Positions 16,676 to 25,173 of a stretch of 64,000 nt of DNA are shown piece after piece. Origin of the DNA: UBA1424 sp041654095 (GTDB taxonomy: Bacteria > Bacillota_I > Bacilli_A > RFN20 > CAG-826); contig JBAZED010000003.1 of NCBI GenBank assembly GCA_041654095.1, positions 1 through 64,000 of the forward strand, given 5' to 3'. The notes below the pieces were generated by a model that saw nothing but the letters and a program-made list of their open reading frames with translations, ran no database searches and was not told the origin of the DNA. The first letter of the stretch is position 1. Every line of letters starts with the position of its first letter. The translations under genes and the position numbers were made by a program.

Positions 16676-17116
16676 TCATTTCTTATTCTTTTTGCTTTTG
16701 CGCTCGTTTTGCTCGCGGGTCACGAGCCGTTTCAGAACGCGGAGGTCGGCATCGCCCAGTTGCGTGCTGCGATCGAAGAGACCGCTGCTTTCAAACACGA
16801 ATTTCTTAAAGATGAAATCGAGGATTGAATCGTATTCGGACAGATCCTTTTTGGAGACGACAGCGCGCGGCTTGACCGTCTTTTTCTTCGCGCTGGCGAG
16901 TTCGTCGATATAGGCTTCCATAGCCGGAATGAGAGCCCGGACATCATATGTAAAATCCATGTTGACGAGCGGATCGAAATGCGACAGAGTCCGATTGATG
17001 ACATCCGGAAAAATTCCCAACTCTTTCGACAGGTTTTCGGAGGTCAAGTATTTGCGGGGGCTCTTTTTAATCGCCGCGACGTATTTGCGCACATTGCTCA
17101 GGCTAGGACCGTTCAT
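16676..17116 (-). CDS. Rex-type winged-helix protein without NADH-binding domain
   Basis: The 146-aa protein starts with a domain (about residues 5-75) that lines up with the DNA-binding winged helix of the redox repressor Rex: YLTSENLSKELGI matches the recognition helix region, and RTLSHFD followed by FTYDVRAL matches the Rex pattern R(K/R)DLSYFG followed by YGYNVxxL. Rex is about 210 aa and has a Rossmann domain that senses NADH; here that domain is absent and is replaced by a Lys-rich, mainly helical tail of about 70 residues. DNA binding is probable; direct redox sensing is not. It lies immediately upstream of nifJ, a typical Rex target in anaerobes. The assignment is my alignment by eye. 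Confidence 0.65.
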   Translation of the reverse strand: MNGPSLSNVRKYVAAIKKSPRKYLTSENLSKELGIFPDVINRTLSHFDPLVNMDFTYDVRALIPAMEAYIDELASAKKKTVKPRAVVSKKDLSEYDSILDFIFKKFVFESSGLFDRSTQLGDADLRVLKRLVTREQNERKSKKNKK

Positions 17117-17135
17117 GATTTACCCTCTTTAATTA

Positions 17136-17164
17136 ATTATATACTTGAAATATACTATCAACAA
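17136..17164 (-). promoter_or_regulatory. Promoter of the Rex-like gene
   Basis: The minus strand has TTGTTG (17159-17164), a 17-nt spacer and TATAAT (17136-17141), about 20 bp before the start codon. Confidence 0.6.
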
Positions 17165-17165
17165 T

Positions 17166-17190
17166 AAAGAATAAACCGCACATAGTGCGG
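17166..17190 (-). terminator. Terminator after tRNA-Lys
   Basis: On the minus strand CCGCAC pairs with GTGCGG (17185-17190 with 17176-17181) around a three-base loop, followed by TTTATTCTTT. It lies directly after the CCA end of tRNA-Lys. Confidence 0.8.
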
Positions 17191-17201
17191 CTTTTATTCA
17201 A

Positions 17202-17277
<76 letters not shown>

Positions 17278-17304
17278 ATATCGCGCAATCAGCGGAGGTA
17301 GAAT

Positions 17305-17736
17305 CTACTTCTTATCCAAATACTTTTCGCGAACTTCGGCGATCTTGATTCCCAGCCTCTTCAATTTGCCGAGATGGATAATCAAGACGATGAGGCCATA
17401 GATGAGAATCGCCGACCCGGTGATTAGCAAGAAGAGGGACACCCAAAATTCAAAGGCCGTCGTCGACAAGGTCCGGAATTCATCTGCTACATCAATTAGT
17501 TTAAAAGCTAAGATAAAAAATAGACCGCCTAAGATCAACGAAATCAGACCGAGGATGATAAAAACCATCGCCGTATCGTTTTTTTCGCGGGAGAAATTTT
17601 CATTCTTATGAAGCATTTGCACGAGTTTACGAGCATCGTCGTTCGTCAGTTCTTCACGCCCAAAAGCTTGTCCGCATTTCGGACAATTCGCCAAATCCTC
17701 TTTTGTCTCGTGACCGCAAAATCTACAATAATACAT
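17305..17736 (-). CDS. Zinc-ribbon protein with two membrane segments
   Basis: The 143-aa protein of unknown function begins with a zinc ribbon (C4, C7 in YYCRFCG; C18, C21 in CPKCG), continues with a charged region (30-52), two hydrophobic membrane segments (about 57-80 and 94-120) and a short basic cytosolic tail. This arrangement is common in small Bacillota membrane proteins, but I recognise no specific family role. It has its own consensus promoter and appears to be cotranscribed with the downstream tRNA-Lys. Confidence 0.8.
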   Translation of the reverse strand: MYYCRFCGHETKEDLANCPKCGQAFGREELTNDDARKLVQMLHKNENFSREKNDTAMVFIILGLISLILGGLFFILAFKLIDVADEFRTLSTTAFEFWVSLFLLITGSAILIYGLIVLIIHLGKLKRLGIKIAEVREKYLDKK

Positions 17737-17756
17737 AAATTTTTCCTACCTTTGTA

Positions 17757-17785
17757 ATTATATGAAATATCTGCTATGTAGTCAA
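17757..17785 (-). promoter_or_regulatory. Promoter of the zinc-ribbon gene
   Basis: The minus strand shows TTGACT (17780-17785), a 17-nt spacer and TATAAT (17757-17762), about 20 bp before the ATG. It is one of the best promoter matches in the window. Confidence 0.8.
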
Positions 17786-17814
17786 TTATTAATATAATTG
17801 CCGAAGCATAACAA

Positions 17815-17851
17815 ACGAAAAAGAAAGGGCTTGAGAATAACTCTCAAACCC
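17815..17851 (-). terminator. Terminator of the ABC/nuclease operon
   Basis: On the minus strand a ten-base stem (GGGTTTGAGA at 17842-17851 with TCTCAAGCCC at 17827-17836, one G-U) is followed by TTTCTTTTT. It lies 22 bp past the stop of the last lipoprotein gene. Confidence 0.9.
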
Positions 17852-17872
17852 AATTTCTAAATTAGAATTCTC

Positions 17873-19150
17873 TTAGTCTACCACGAGAGTCGGACCAACG
17901 ACTTGATATGTTTCGTTATATTTGCCGACAAATCCGGTTAGCGAAACGACATCGCTGACATTCAAGCCTTGGAATGTAGTGTAATCGGCAGCCGAAACAT
18001 CGGCCTGCTTAACATAGACTTGATATTCTTTCGTACCAGTCGAAACTACGATGGTTATTCCGGAGTGGCCTTCTCCTTTATCATTGGAGGTAACCGTCCC
18101 AGAAAGGCTGACGAGACGATTTTGATCAGGGAAGGATATCGTCGCTGAATCATTAAGAACCTTGGCAACCGGCACTTCGATATCAGGACTCGATGCAATT
18201 ACTTCGATGGATTCGGGTTTGACTTCCATCAATCCATAAAAGACCGAGATGCTTCCGATGATTCGCAAGATGGTGCTCGTCGTAAACGTAGCGAGCAAAT
18301 CAGCGTTGGAATAACCATATAACAAGACCGCGCTTTCACCATCGCCGACGAAGACGCCGTTATATGAATTGCCGCTATAAGCTCCTAAAAAGTAAGCATC
18401 AAAGGCCACACCGGCCTTATCAGACAAGCCTTTTCCGCCGTTAGACGAGTAAATCTCGGAGACGCGAATAATAGTTAATGTATTGACGCGAACGTTATAG
18501 TTCTTGGTTACGCCGGTGGCCGCGCTATTGTACAAGACGCTCGCGTTTAGTCGACACATCGCATAATCGTCATCGAATTCATTGCTGAAAGGTGGGGTGA
18601 TAACGCATTCGTCACCATCGACACCGACTTCGATGTAGGTATTGAGATAACCCTTGGTGAGGGGATCATTGACTGCGGTATATACAATTTGAAAAGTGTA
18701 TCCAAGATAAACGACTTCGGTAATAAGATCAAAATTCGTCGTAACACCGGTGGTCGAAATGTTTGGATATAAGACGAGATTGATTGCTTCGGCCGCTGCT
18801 TCCAAGGCGGTGTATTCGGTGATTGAAACTTCGCATTTGGCCGTTTTTCCGCTGTCGTTTGAAGTGACGACAACATTGGTCGTGCCTTCCGCGACGGCGG
18901 TGACGATACCGGTCGCATCGACAGTCGCGATGGCGGCATTTTCGGTCGACCAAGTAACCTCTTTGTTGGGAGCGTCAGCGGGCGCAAAACTGACATCGAG
19001 TTGTTCGGTTTCCGCCTCGGCGCCGATACTGAGTTCAACGGAATCCGGCATGATTTGCAAGCCGGTCACGTGAACCGTGTCATCGCCGCAGCCAGCCAAT
19101 AGCGAAATGGACATGACCGCTAGAGATAAGATAGCACTAATTCTTTTCAT
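17873..19150 (-). CDS. Lipoprotein with BIG2 domain and OB-like domains
   Basis: The 425-aa surface lipoprotein has a signal peptide with lipobox LAGC (Cys21). Residues about 29-110 form a bacterial Ig-like BIG2 domain (VTGLQIMPDSVELSIG through VEGTTNVVVTS-type repeats). A middle region (115-225) has no clear family. The C-terminal half (about 225-425) looks like two beta-rich OB-fold units, similar in style to those in the neighbouring nuclease (for example GLMEVKPESIEVI, VVSLTGFVGKYNETYQV). No catalytic motif is seen, so adhesion or ligand binding is likely. It is the last gene of the ABC operon, 13 bp after the nuclease gene. Confidence 0.75.
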   Translation of the reverse strand: MKRISAILSLAVMSISLLAGCGDDTVHVTGLQIMPDSVELSIGAEAETEQLDVSFAPADAPNKEVTWSTENAAIATVDATGIVTAVAEGTTNVVVTSNDSGKTAKCEVSITEYTALEAAAEAINLVLYPNISTTGVTTNFDLITEVVYLGYTFQIVYTAVNDPLTKGYLNTYIEVGVDGDECVITPPFSNEFDDDYAMCRLNASVLYNSAATGVTKNYNVRVNTLTIIRVSEIYSSNGGKGLSDKAGVAFDAYFLGAYSGNSYNGVFVGDGESAVLLYGYSNADLLATFTTSTILRIIGSISVFYGLMEVKPESIEVIASSPDIEVPVAKVLNDSATISFPDQNRLVSLSGTVTSNDKGEGHSGITIVVSTGTKEYQVYVKQADVSAADYTTFQGLNVSDVVSLTGFVGKYNETYQVVGPTLVVD

Positions 19151-19163
19151 ACTTTTCTCCTTT

Positions 19164-20462
19164 TTATGAATTGAAAACTAAATCAGCGTTCTTGCACAAG
19201 CTCACTTGGTAAGAAACATTGCCCGATAGAGATTCGTATCTCAACAGTGCGCCGGTGACATTAAAAGTCTCACCTTCAACTTGAAAATAGAGCGGATCGA
19301 GAATTCGGTCGAAACCCGAACCGGCGCGATCATAGACGTGGACATTGTCAGAAATGCGAAGATTAATCGCGCCCGACAAATTATCCATACAATTAATAGT
19401 CATAGCATTAGAATCGTCTTCTTTATAGCCGCCGGTTCCGTGAAGATTATTGACGGTGACGACGACATTAATATATTTGGGATCATTGCCTTGTGCGGCC
19501 GTAATCACCAATGGTTCGATGGCGTTTCCGGCCGTGATCAGCTTGATGTCATCCGGGCCGGGATAATACGGTGAATACTTCACGTCGACCATTTGTAAAT
19601 TGCCGTTAAAACTCGCGATGATACCGGTTAAACCGACTAAGTTGCCAATTGTTAAAAGCGGCGCGTAAGATTTGTACTGCGAGAAAACATAAAGACCGTA
19701 GCGCTGCGTGACGCCCGTCTCCTCGTCTTCGATATCGAGATTGATGTAGGCATCGGTGCCAATCGTCTTGGCGACAATACCTTCGAGATACACTTTGGCG
19801 TCGATCCACGTCTCGGGATCTTCGACTACTTCTTTAATGCTGGTCACCGTGGCCGCTCCGTAATAGAAATCGGGATCGGGATCTTCGGACCAGATGCGAA
19901 TGGCTAAAGCTTGCGATTGCATATCAGCGTCATAAAAGACTTGGCTGAAGCGCGAATCGGAAATGCCCTTCGCACCCGAATAGCTCTCTTGAACGAGCCA
20001 GAGATTGATCATCTTGAAATCGCTGAGCGAGGGATTTTCGACAAAAGCGACCCAGATAAAAGATAGATAACGCGACCCGGTCGAATCGGCGACAGCAGGG
20101 CCAATCGCTTCGCTTTCGCTCGATAAGACGATTACCTTCGCCGCATTAAGCTTTTCGGCCGTGAATTTAGAAGCGGCTTTGCCCCACGGCTGAATTTGGC
20201 CGGTCGACTCTGGCGTATCGACACCGATAAAGCGGGCTTTGATACGATCTTCGGAGATGAGCGAAGTAAAGTGCGCCGTATCGCCGTCGACGGTGTTGAA
20301 AAGCGTCACTTCACCGATTCCGTCGGCAAGAAAATCGCGGCCTTCATATTCAGCTGTCAATTTCGTCTGTTCGACATAGTCGACAAAGGGCGCACCGTCG
20401 CAGCCACTGACGACGCCGGCGATGAGCGGTAATAAGAGAAAAAGTAAATTGCGTTTAATCAT
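19164..20462 (-). CDS. Lipoprotein thermonuclease (SNase family) with C-terminal OB-like domains
   Basis: The 432-aa lipoprotein has lipobox VSGC (Cys21) and a staphylococcal-nuclease-like domain at about 47-195. The catalytic residues are all visible: D59 and D61 in VDGDT (Ca2+ ligand region), R77, D82 and E85 in ARFIGVDTPE, and R131 in the GSRYLSF segment, equivalent to Arg35, Asp40, Glu43 and Arg87 of S. aureus nuclease. The remaining ~230 residues resemble two OB-fold domains that may bind nucleic acid. It should cut extracellular DNA or RNA at the cell surface. It follows a solute-binding protein gene by 3 bp, which ties the nuclease to the ABC importer. Confidence 0.88.
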   Translation of the reverse strand: MIKRNLLFLLLPLIAGVVSGCDGAPFVDYVEQTKLTAEYEGRDFLADGIGEVTLFNTVDGDTAHFTSLISEDRIKARFIGVDTPESTGQIQPWGKAASKFTAEKLNAAKVIVLSSESEAIGPAVADSTGSRYLSFIWVAFVENPSLSDFKMINLWLVQESYSGAKGISDSRFSQVFYDADMQSQALAIRIWSEDPDPDFYYGAATVTSIKEVVEDPETWIDAKVYLEGIVAKTIGTDAYINLDIEDEETGVTQRYGLYVFSQYKSYAPLLTIGNLVGLTGIIASFNGNLQMVDVKYSPYYPGPDDIKLITAGNAIEPLVITAAQGNDPKYINVVVTVNNLHGTGGYKEDDSNAMTINCMDNLSGAINLRISDNVHVYDRAGSGFDRILDPLYFQVEGETFNVTGALLRYESLSGNVSYQVSLCKNADLVFNS

Positions 20463-20465
20463 GGT

Positions 20466-21794
20466 TTAAACCCCGCTGGCGAAGATGCACTCAGTAATCG
20501 CGTCTTCGAATGCTTTATCGATGGTTTTAAGCTCCAATAAGACGCTGGCGATGATGCCGCCAACTACGTCACGAGCCTTCGAACTGCCGACAAAAACCGG
20601 CGAATAAAAGTAGGAATCGCGCATGTTAATCGTAACATTGGCGACTTTTGTGAAAAGGTTGGCATCGGCTCCTGTCGCATTTAAATGAGCTCGATATTCC
20701 GCAGTTTCATAAGAAGAGATACGAACCGGTTCATATCCGGTCAAAATCGAATAACGAGCCGAATTTTCGCTGTTGGATATAAATTTGTAAAATTCCCAAG
20801 CCGCCCTTTTTTCAGCCATTTTGGCTCTTTTGAAGAAAGTGATGGAAGGACCTTGCGAAATGACGGCCGGTTCTTCGGCGTCGATGGCGGGCGGAACGGC
20901 CACCCCGACTTCAAAGTTCGGTGAGAAATTATAACTAGTACCACCGGTAGAGCCGATGCTCATTAAAATGGTGCCATCAGTGAACTTGGTCGAAGTATAG
21001 CTGCTATTCGGCGAAACGCCTTTGGTGATGAAGAGACCTTCATCATAGAAAGCTTTTAGCTGTGTGACAAGGTCTTTGGCATCGGCGTTATCGAACAAGA
21101 AATGATTATTGCTATCTTGTGCGGTATATGGAATGCCCATCTGTTCACATAGGGTTATGAATAGATTGGAGTCGGAATCATAGCCCAGTGGAATCTTTGT
21201 TGGCGCAATCGCTTTAATGGTGCGGCAAAGAGCCAGCATTTCCGTCCAAGTGGTCGGGACTTCCAAACTATGAGCATTAAAGAAATCGACATTATAAAAC
21301 AGCGCTTCCGTCGACTTGCTGAAAGGCACGGAATACAAGCCATCGACTTGATATTCAAGACCTTCGCCCCAATATCCAGGAACAAAATCATCGACGCCGG
21401 ATTTGACAACTTCTCCTTCGAGATGCGAACCTTCGGCTTCGACAAAGCCAATTTCCTCATCGGTGAGATATGGAGTCATGTCTTCAATCGCCCCGGATTT
21501 AATATAATTGGCGACGTGATCGGGATAGCAGAAGGCCATGGTCGGCGTCGTGCCGGCCGGGATGGCCGAAGAAATCTTATCGCGGATTTCCGGATAGCCG
21601 CCTTGAGAGGCGTGGGTGACGTTTATATCGGGGTGGAGGGCTGCGAACTCAGCAATCATATCGTCTAAAAGAGCTTTGTTGGATGCGCCCATCGTATGCC
21701 AAAAGACTACTTTGGTTCTCCCATCACCGTCACAGCCTGTCAAAAGGAGGACAAAAAGCGATGAAAAGGTTAAGATTTTTTTCGTGATATTCAT
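20466..21794 (-). CDS. ABC transporter solute-binding lipoprotein (second copy)
   Basis: The 442-aa extracellular solute-binding protein, family 1 (carbohydrate type), has lipobox LTGC (Cys21). The mature part begins with VVFWHTMGASNKALLDDMIAEF, typical of the fold's first lobe, and contains the family-1 segment SIGSTGGTSYNFSPNFEVGV. It is a clear paralogue of the adjacent binding protein (21816-23186), sharing long near-identical stretches such as ASQGGYPEIRDKISSAIPAG. The ligand is unknown: sugars and glycerol phosphates are usual for the family, but the neighbouring nuclease allows nucleosides or sugar phosphates. The gaps to its neighbours are 21 and 3 bp. Confidence 0.93.
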   Translation of the reverse strand: MNITKKILTFSSLFVLLLTGCDGDGRTKVVFWHTMGASNKALLDDMIAEFAALHPDINVTHASQGGYPEIRDKISSAIPAGTTPTMAFCYPDHVANYIKSGAIEDMTPYLTDEEIGFVEAEGSHLEGEVVKSGVDDFVPGYWGEGLEYQVDGLYSVPFSKSTEALFYNVDFFNAHSLEVPTTWTEMLALCRTIKAIAPTKIPLGYDSDSNLFITLCEQMGIPYTAQDSNNHFLFDNADAKDLVTQLKAFYDEGLFITKGVSPNSSYTSTKFTDGTILMSIGSTGGTSYNFSPNFEVGVAVPPAIDAEEPAVISQGPSITFFKRAKMAEKRAAWEFYKFISNSENSARYSILTGYEPVRISSYETAEYRAHLNATGADANLFTKVANVTINMRDSYFYSPVFVGSSKARDVVGGIIASVLLELKTIDKAFEDAITECIFASGV

Positions 21795-21815
21795 TGAGTA
21801 TTCAAACCCCCCATA

Positions 21816-23186
21816 TCAAGTGGCGAAGACGCAAGCGGTAATCGCATCGTCGAAAGCTTCATCAATCGTCTTCAGACCAAGCAAAACGTTGGCGAGAATG
21901 CCGTCGACTTCATCACGAGCGGTCGATGAGCCTTTAAAGGCGGGCGAAACATAGTACCAATCTTCGATGAAAGGAACAAAATCAGCAACTGCTTTAATCA
22001 ATTCTGAATCAGTACCCGGAGTCACAGAGCGTCCGGTCGTGTATTCGGAAGTGAGGAATGAAGAGCTGCGAACGGGGTTATAACCCGTCAAAACGGAATA
22101 AATGGCGGAGTTTCTGGTGTTGGTAATCCACTTATAAAATAACCAAGCCGCGATTTTTTGATTGGCAGTCGCTCTTTTGAAAATGGTGATCGACGGTCCT
22201 TGTGAAATGACTTTTTGCGACGTTGCTTGAGTATCGGGATTTTTATACTGCGGAACGGGGGCGACACCAACTTCAAAGTTCGGAGAGAAATCATATCTCG
22301 TCCCGCCGGTGGAGCCGACCGTCATGTATAATTTACCTTCTGTAAATTGAGTAGAAGTATAAGCGTTATTAGGCGAAGATCCTTGGGTGGTAATCAGGCC
22401 TTCATCAAACCAATTCTTGAGATCTTGGACCACGGCCCGAGCTTCGGGGTTGTCGAAGAGGAAATGGTTATCCGGATCGATTGAGGTATAAGGAATGTTC
22501 ATCTGCTCGCAAAGGGTGATGAACCAGTTGGCATCTGAGTCATATCCAAAGGGAATTGAAGCAGGATCAATCACCTTGATTTGACGGGCCACGGTAATCA
22601 TTTCTTCCCAAGTCGTCGGAACAGTAAGGCTGTTGGTCGTAAAAAAGTCTTTGTTATAGAATAAAACTTCGGTCGATTTGCTGAAAGGTACGGAATATAC
22701 GCCTTCCTTGACGTATTCTTGCCCTTCTTGCCAATAGGCCGGAATGAAATCATCGACGCCTCCGGCCAAGGTCAAATCGCCTTCGACGCCTAAGCCGAGA
22801 ACCTCATCTCCAATGTATGTGGTTAGGTCTTGCACGGCGCCGGCGTTCATATAGTCAGCGACGTGATCGGGATAGCAATAGGCCATCGTCGGCGTCGTAC
22901 CGGCTGGAATGGCTGAAGAAATCTTATCGCGGATTTCCGGATAGCCGCCTTGCGAGGCGTGTTCGATGGTAATCTTCGGGAAGATAGTGTTGAACTCGGC
23001 GATCATCGAATCGAGAACTGCGCGGTTGGCAGCCCCCATCGTATGCCAGAAAGTAATGCTAGTTTTCAGCTGCGTCGGATCGCCATTGTACTCTTCTTCG
23101 GTTCCACCGTCGCAGCCGACGAGAGCCATCGTTGCAAATAGAGCAGCAACAACTAATGATGGGAATCTGCTTCGAATTTTTTTCAT
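21816..23186 (-). CDS. ABC transporter solute-binding lipoprotein (first copy)
   Basis: The 456-aa family-1 solute-binding lipoprotein has lipobox LVGC (Cys25). I start it at ATG 23186, which has AAAGGAG seven bases upstream, rather than at the longer in-frame start. It is paralogous to the next gene over its whole length (FWHTMGAANRAVLDSMIAEF; GSTGGTRYDFSPNFEVGV). Two binding proteins for one permease pair suggest two related ligands or gene dosage. It directly follows the second permease gene, with a small hairpin in the gap. Confidence 0.93.
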   Translation of the reverse strand: MKKIRSRFPSLVVAALFATMALVGCDGGTEEEYNGDPTQLKTSITFWHTMGAANRAVLDSMIAEFNTIFPKITIEHASQGGYPEIRDKISSAIPAGTTPTMAYCYPDHVADYMNAGAVQDLTTYIGDEVLGLGVEGDLTLAGGVDDFIPAYWQEGQEYVKEGVYSVPFSKSTEVLFYNKDFFTTNSLTVPTTWEEMITVARQIKVIDPASIPFGYDSDANWFITLCEQMNIPYTSIDPDNHFLFDNPEARAVVQDLKNWFDEGLITTQGSSPNNAYTSTQFTEGKLYMTVGSTGGTRYDFSPNFEVGVAPVPQYKNPDTQATSQKVISQGPSITIFKRATANQKIAAWLFYKWITNTRNSAIYSVLTGYNPVRSSSFLTSEYTTGRSVTPGTDSELIKAVADFVPFIEDWYYVSPAFKGSSTARDEVDGILANVLLGLKTIDEAFDDAITACVFAT

Positions 23187-23203
23187 AGATACTCCTTTAT
23201 GTT

Positions 23204-23219
23204 TAAGCATTGATGCTTA
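23204..23219 (-). repeat. Hairpin between permease and binding-protein genes
   Basis: TAAGCAT and ATGCTTA form a perfect seven-base stem with a two-base spacer, just upstream of the first binding-protein start. It lacks a T-run, so it is more likely an mRNA-stabilising or processing element that raises binding-protein expression than a terminator. Confidence 0.45.
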
Positions 23220-23234
23220 TTGTAACCAATTGAA

Positions 23235-24236
23235 TTAGCCTTTGATGCCGGCTCGCCCGACACCTTTCATAATATATTTTCGAAAGAAAATAAACAAGAG
23301 GAGGAGCGGGACGGTGACGAGCACGGTCGCGGCCATCTGCAAATCGTATTGAGGTTCACCGGTCGTCGTCGAGAACGATGAGCGAAGGCCGTTGGTGATC
23401 AAGCGATACTCCTGTTTGTCAGCGACGAGATTGGGCCAGACATATGAGTTCCAGGCCCCCATCAATTTTAAGATGAAGATGGAGATGAGCGTCGGCATGC
23501 TGAGCGGAACCATGACGTTCCACAAGTAATTCCAGTCGGTCTTGCCATCGACTTTGCTAGCCAAATACAGCTCATTTGGAATCTGCAGGAAGTTTTGCCG
23601 CAGCAAGTAGATGTAAAAGACGCTGACCCAGAACGGGACGATCATGGCCGTAAAAACGCCGGCTTGGTCGCTGAGCCATCCGAAGTTTGAGACGGTGATG
23701 TAATTGGTAATGACCATCATTTCACCAGGGATCATCATCGTCGCCAACAATAGAGCAAAGAAGAAATTCTTGCCTTTGAATTGCAACCTGGCAAAAGCAA
23801 AGGCGGCGAAGATCGTCGTGATGAGAGTACCTAATGTCGAGATGACTCCGACGATTAAGGTATTCGTCAAATAAGTCGCAAAATCAAAGCGGGCAAAAAC
23901 ATCGATGTAATTTGACCACATGACAACTTCGGGCCAAAAAGTTTGCGTTGAAGAGCGAATTTCGGTATTGGACTTAAGAGAGGTGATAACCATCCAATAA
24001 AAGGGGATGATGACGATGACGGCCATGACGATTAAGAACGCATAAATCAAAACCATCGAGATGACTTTCATGACTTTCTGCAGCGTCTCTAGTTGGGTGG
24101 CGGAGAGACCGCCTTCCTTAATGACTAAAGTCATCGACCTAGTGTCGATATTTCGATATTCCGGTCTCTGACGACGCGCTTCTTCTCTTTCAGAGCGCGA
24201 TTTCACATGGAGTAGTTTGCGAATGTCTAGTTTCAT
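23235..24236 (-). CDS. Sugar-type ABC transporter permease (MalG-like)
   Basis: The ~333-aa membrane protein has six predicted membrane segments after a charged cytosolic N-terminal extension of about 75 residues. The EAA-type loop that contacts the ATPase reads ELYLASKVDGKTDWNYLWNV, followed by PLSMPTL, as in MalG/UgpE-type permeases. The start is ATG 24236 (AAGGAGG nine bases upstream); an earlier in-frame start overlaps the previous gene. With the 24251-25171 gene it forms the heterodimeric channel of a carbohydrate-type (CUT1) importer. Confidence 0.93.
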   Translation of the reverse strand: MKLDIRKLLHVKSRSEREEARRQRPEYRNIDTRSMTLVIKEGGLSATQLETLQKVMKVISMVLIYAFLIVMAVIVIIPFYWMVITSLKSNTEIRSSTQTFWPEVVMWSNYIDVFARFDFATYLTNTLIVGVISTLGTLITTIFAAFAFARLQFKGKNFFFALLLATMMIPGEMMVITNYITVSNFGWLSDQAGVFTAMIVPFWVSVFYIYLLRQNFLQIPNELYLASKVDGKTDWNYLWNVMVPLSMPTLISIFILKLMGAWNSYVWPNLVADKQEYRLITNGLRSSFSTTTGEPQYDLQMAATVLVTVPLLLLFIFFRKYIMKGVGRAGIKG

Positions 24237-24250
24237 TTGCGAGATCCTCC

Positions 24251-25171
24251 TTAATAATGAACGCGCTTCTTTGAAATCCAAAACTGAATTCCGGTGAAGG
24301 CGAGAATGACGATGAAGAGAAGAACAGCTGCGGCGGCGCCGAGGTGGACGTTGCCATCATCAATTTTGTCGTAAATATAGAAGACGACGGTGTACATATT
24401 GTTGTTTCCGGTCGCGGTTCCGCTCTTGCCGAGAAGACCCATGACCGATGAGTATTCCTTAAAGGCTCCGATGAACGATGTGATCATGATGTAGAGAATC
24501 TGCGGAGATAAGAGCGGGACGGTGATGTTAGTAAAAGTTTTGAAGCGACCCGCTGAGTCGACTTTCGCAGCATCATAATACTGCTTGTCAATATTCTGCA
24601 GTCCGGAGAGGAAAATCAAAATCTTATAAGGCAGCGAATGCCAAATGATATAGACGCAGAGGGCAAACATCGCTTTTGACGGATCGGCGCCCACATCGAG
24701 CCAATAGTTCGGCATCGCTAAGCCGAATAAATAGTTCCAAAGACCGAAACCATCAAAGATGACGGCGAACACCATGCCGACGGCGATGGCATTGGTCACA
24801 TAGGGGAGGAAGAAAATCGTTTGGAAAATCTTCTTGACCCACTTAATCGAATTGAGGGCGACGGCGATCAGAAGTGAAATTGTAATCGATAAGGGGACGG
24901 TGACAAAGACGATGATCAAGGTGTTGGGGACCGCTATTTGAATGACATCGTAGTAGAAACGTTCTTGACCTCCGTACACTTTCGGCACGAGGCCTAATAC
25001 ATAACCGAAGTTATCGAACGTGAAGCCATCGCTGGTGCCAGTCAAATAATTATAGTTTTTAAGGAAAGCGATGCCGATGGTGTTAATTAACGGGTAGAAG
25101 ATAAAGATGCCCGTCAATATGACGACCGGGGCGAGGTAGAGCCAGGCTTTCCAGTTGTTCTTCTTTTCCAA
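24251..25171 (-). CDS. Sugar-type ABC transporter permease (MalF/UgpA-like)
   Basis: The 306-aa protein has six membrane segments. The ATPase-contact loop YYDAAKVDSAGRFKTFTNITVPLL is the standard EAA motif of binding-protein-dependent permeases. It lies 2 bp after the ATPase gene and 14 bp before the second permease. Together with that partner, the UgpC-like ATPase and two lipoprotein receptors it makes a complete CUT1-type importer. The substrate cannot be read from the sequence. Confidence 0.93.
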   Translation of the reverse strand: MEKKNNWKAWLYLAPVVILTGIFIFYPLINTIGIAFLKNYNYLTGTSDGFTFDNFGYVLGLVPKVYGGQERFYYDVIQIAVPNTLIIVFVTVPLSITISLLIAVALNSIKWVKKIFQTIFFLPYVTNAIAVGMVFAVIFDGFGLWNYLFGLAMPNYWLDVGADPSKAMFALCVYIIWHSLPYKILIFLSGLQNIDKQYYDAAKVDSAGRFKTFTNITVPLLSPQILYIMITSFIGAFKEYSSVMGLLGKSGTATGNNNMYTVVFYIYDKIDDGNVHLGAAAAVLLFIVILAFTGIQFWISKKRVHY

Positions 25172-25173
25172 GG

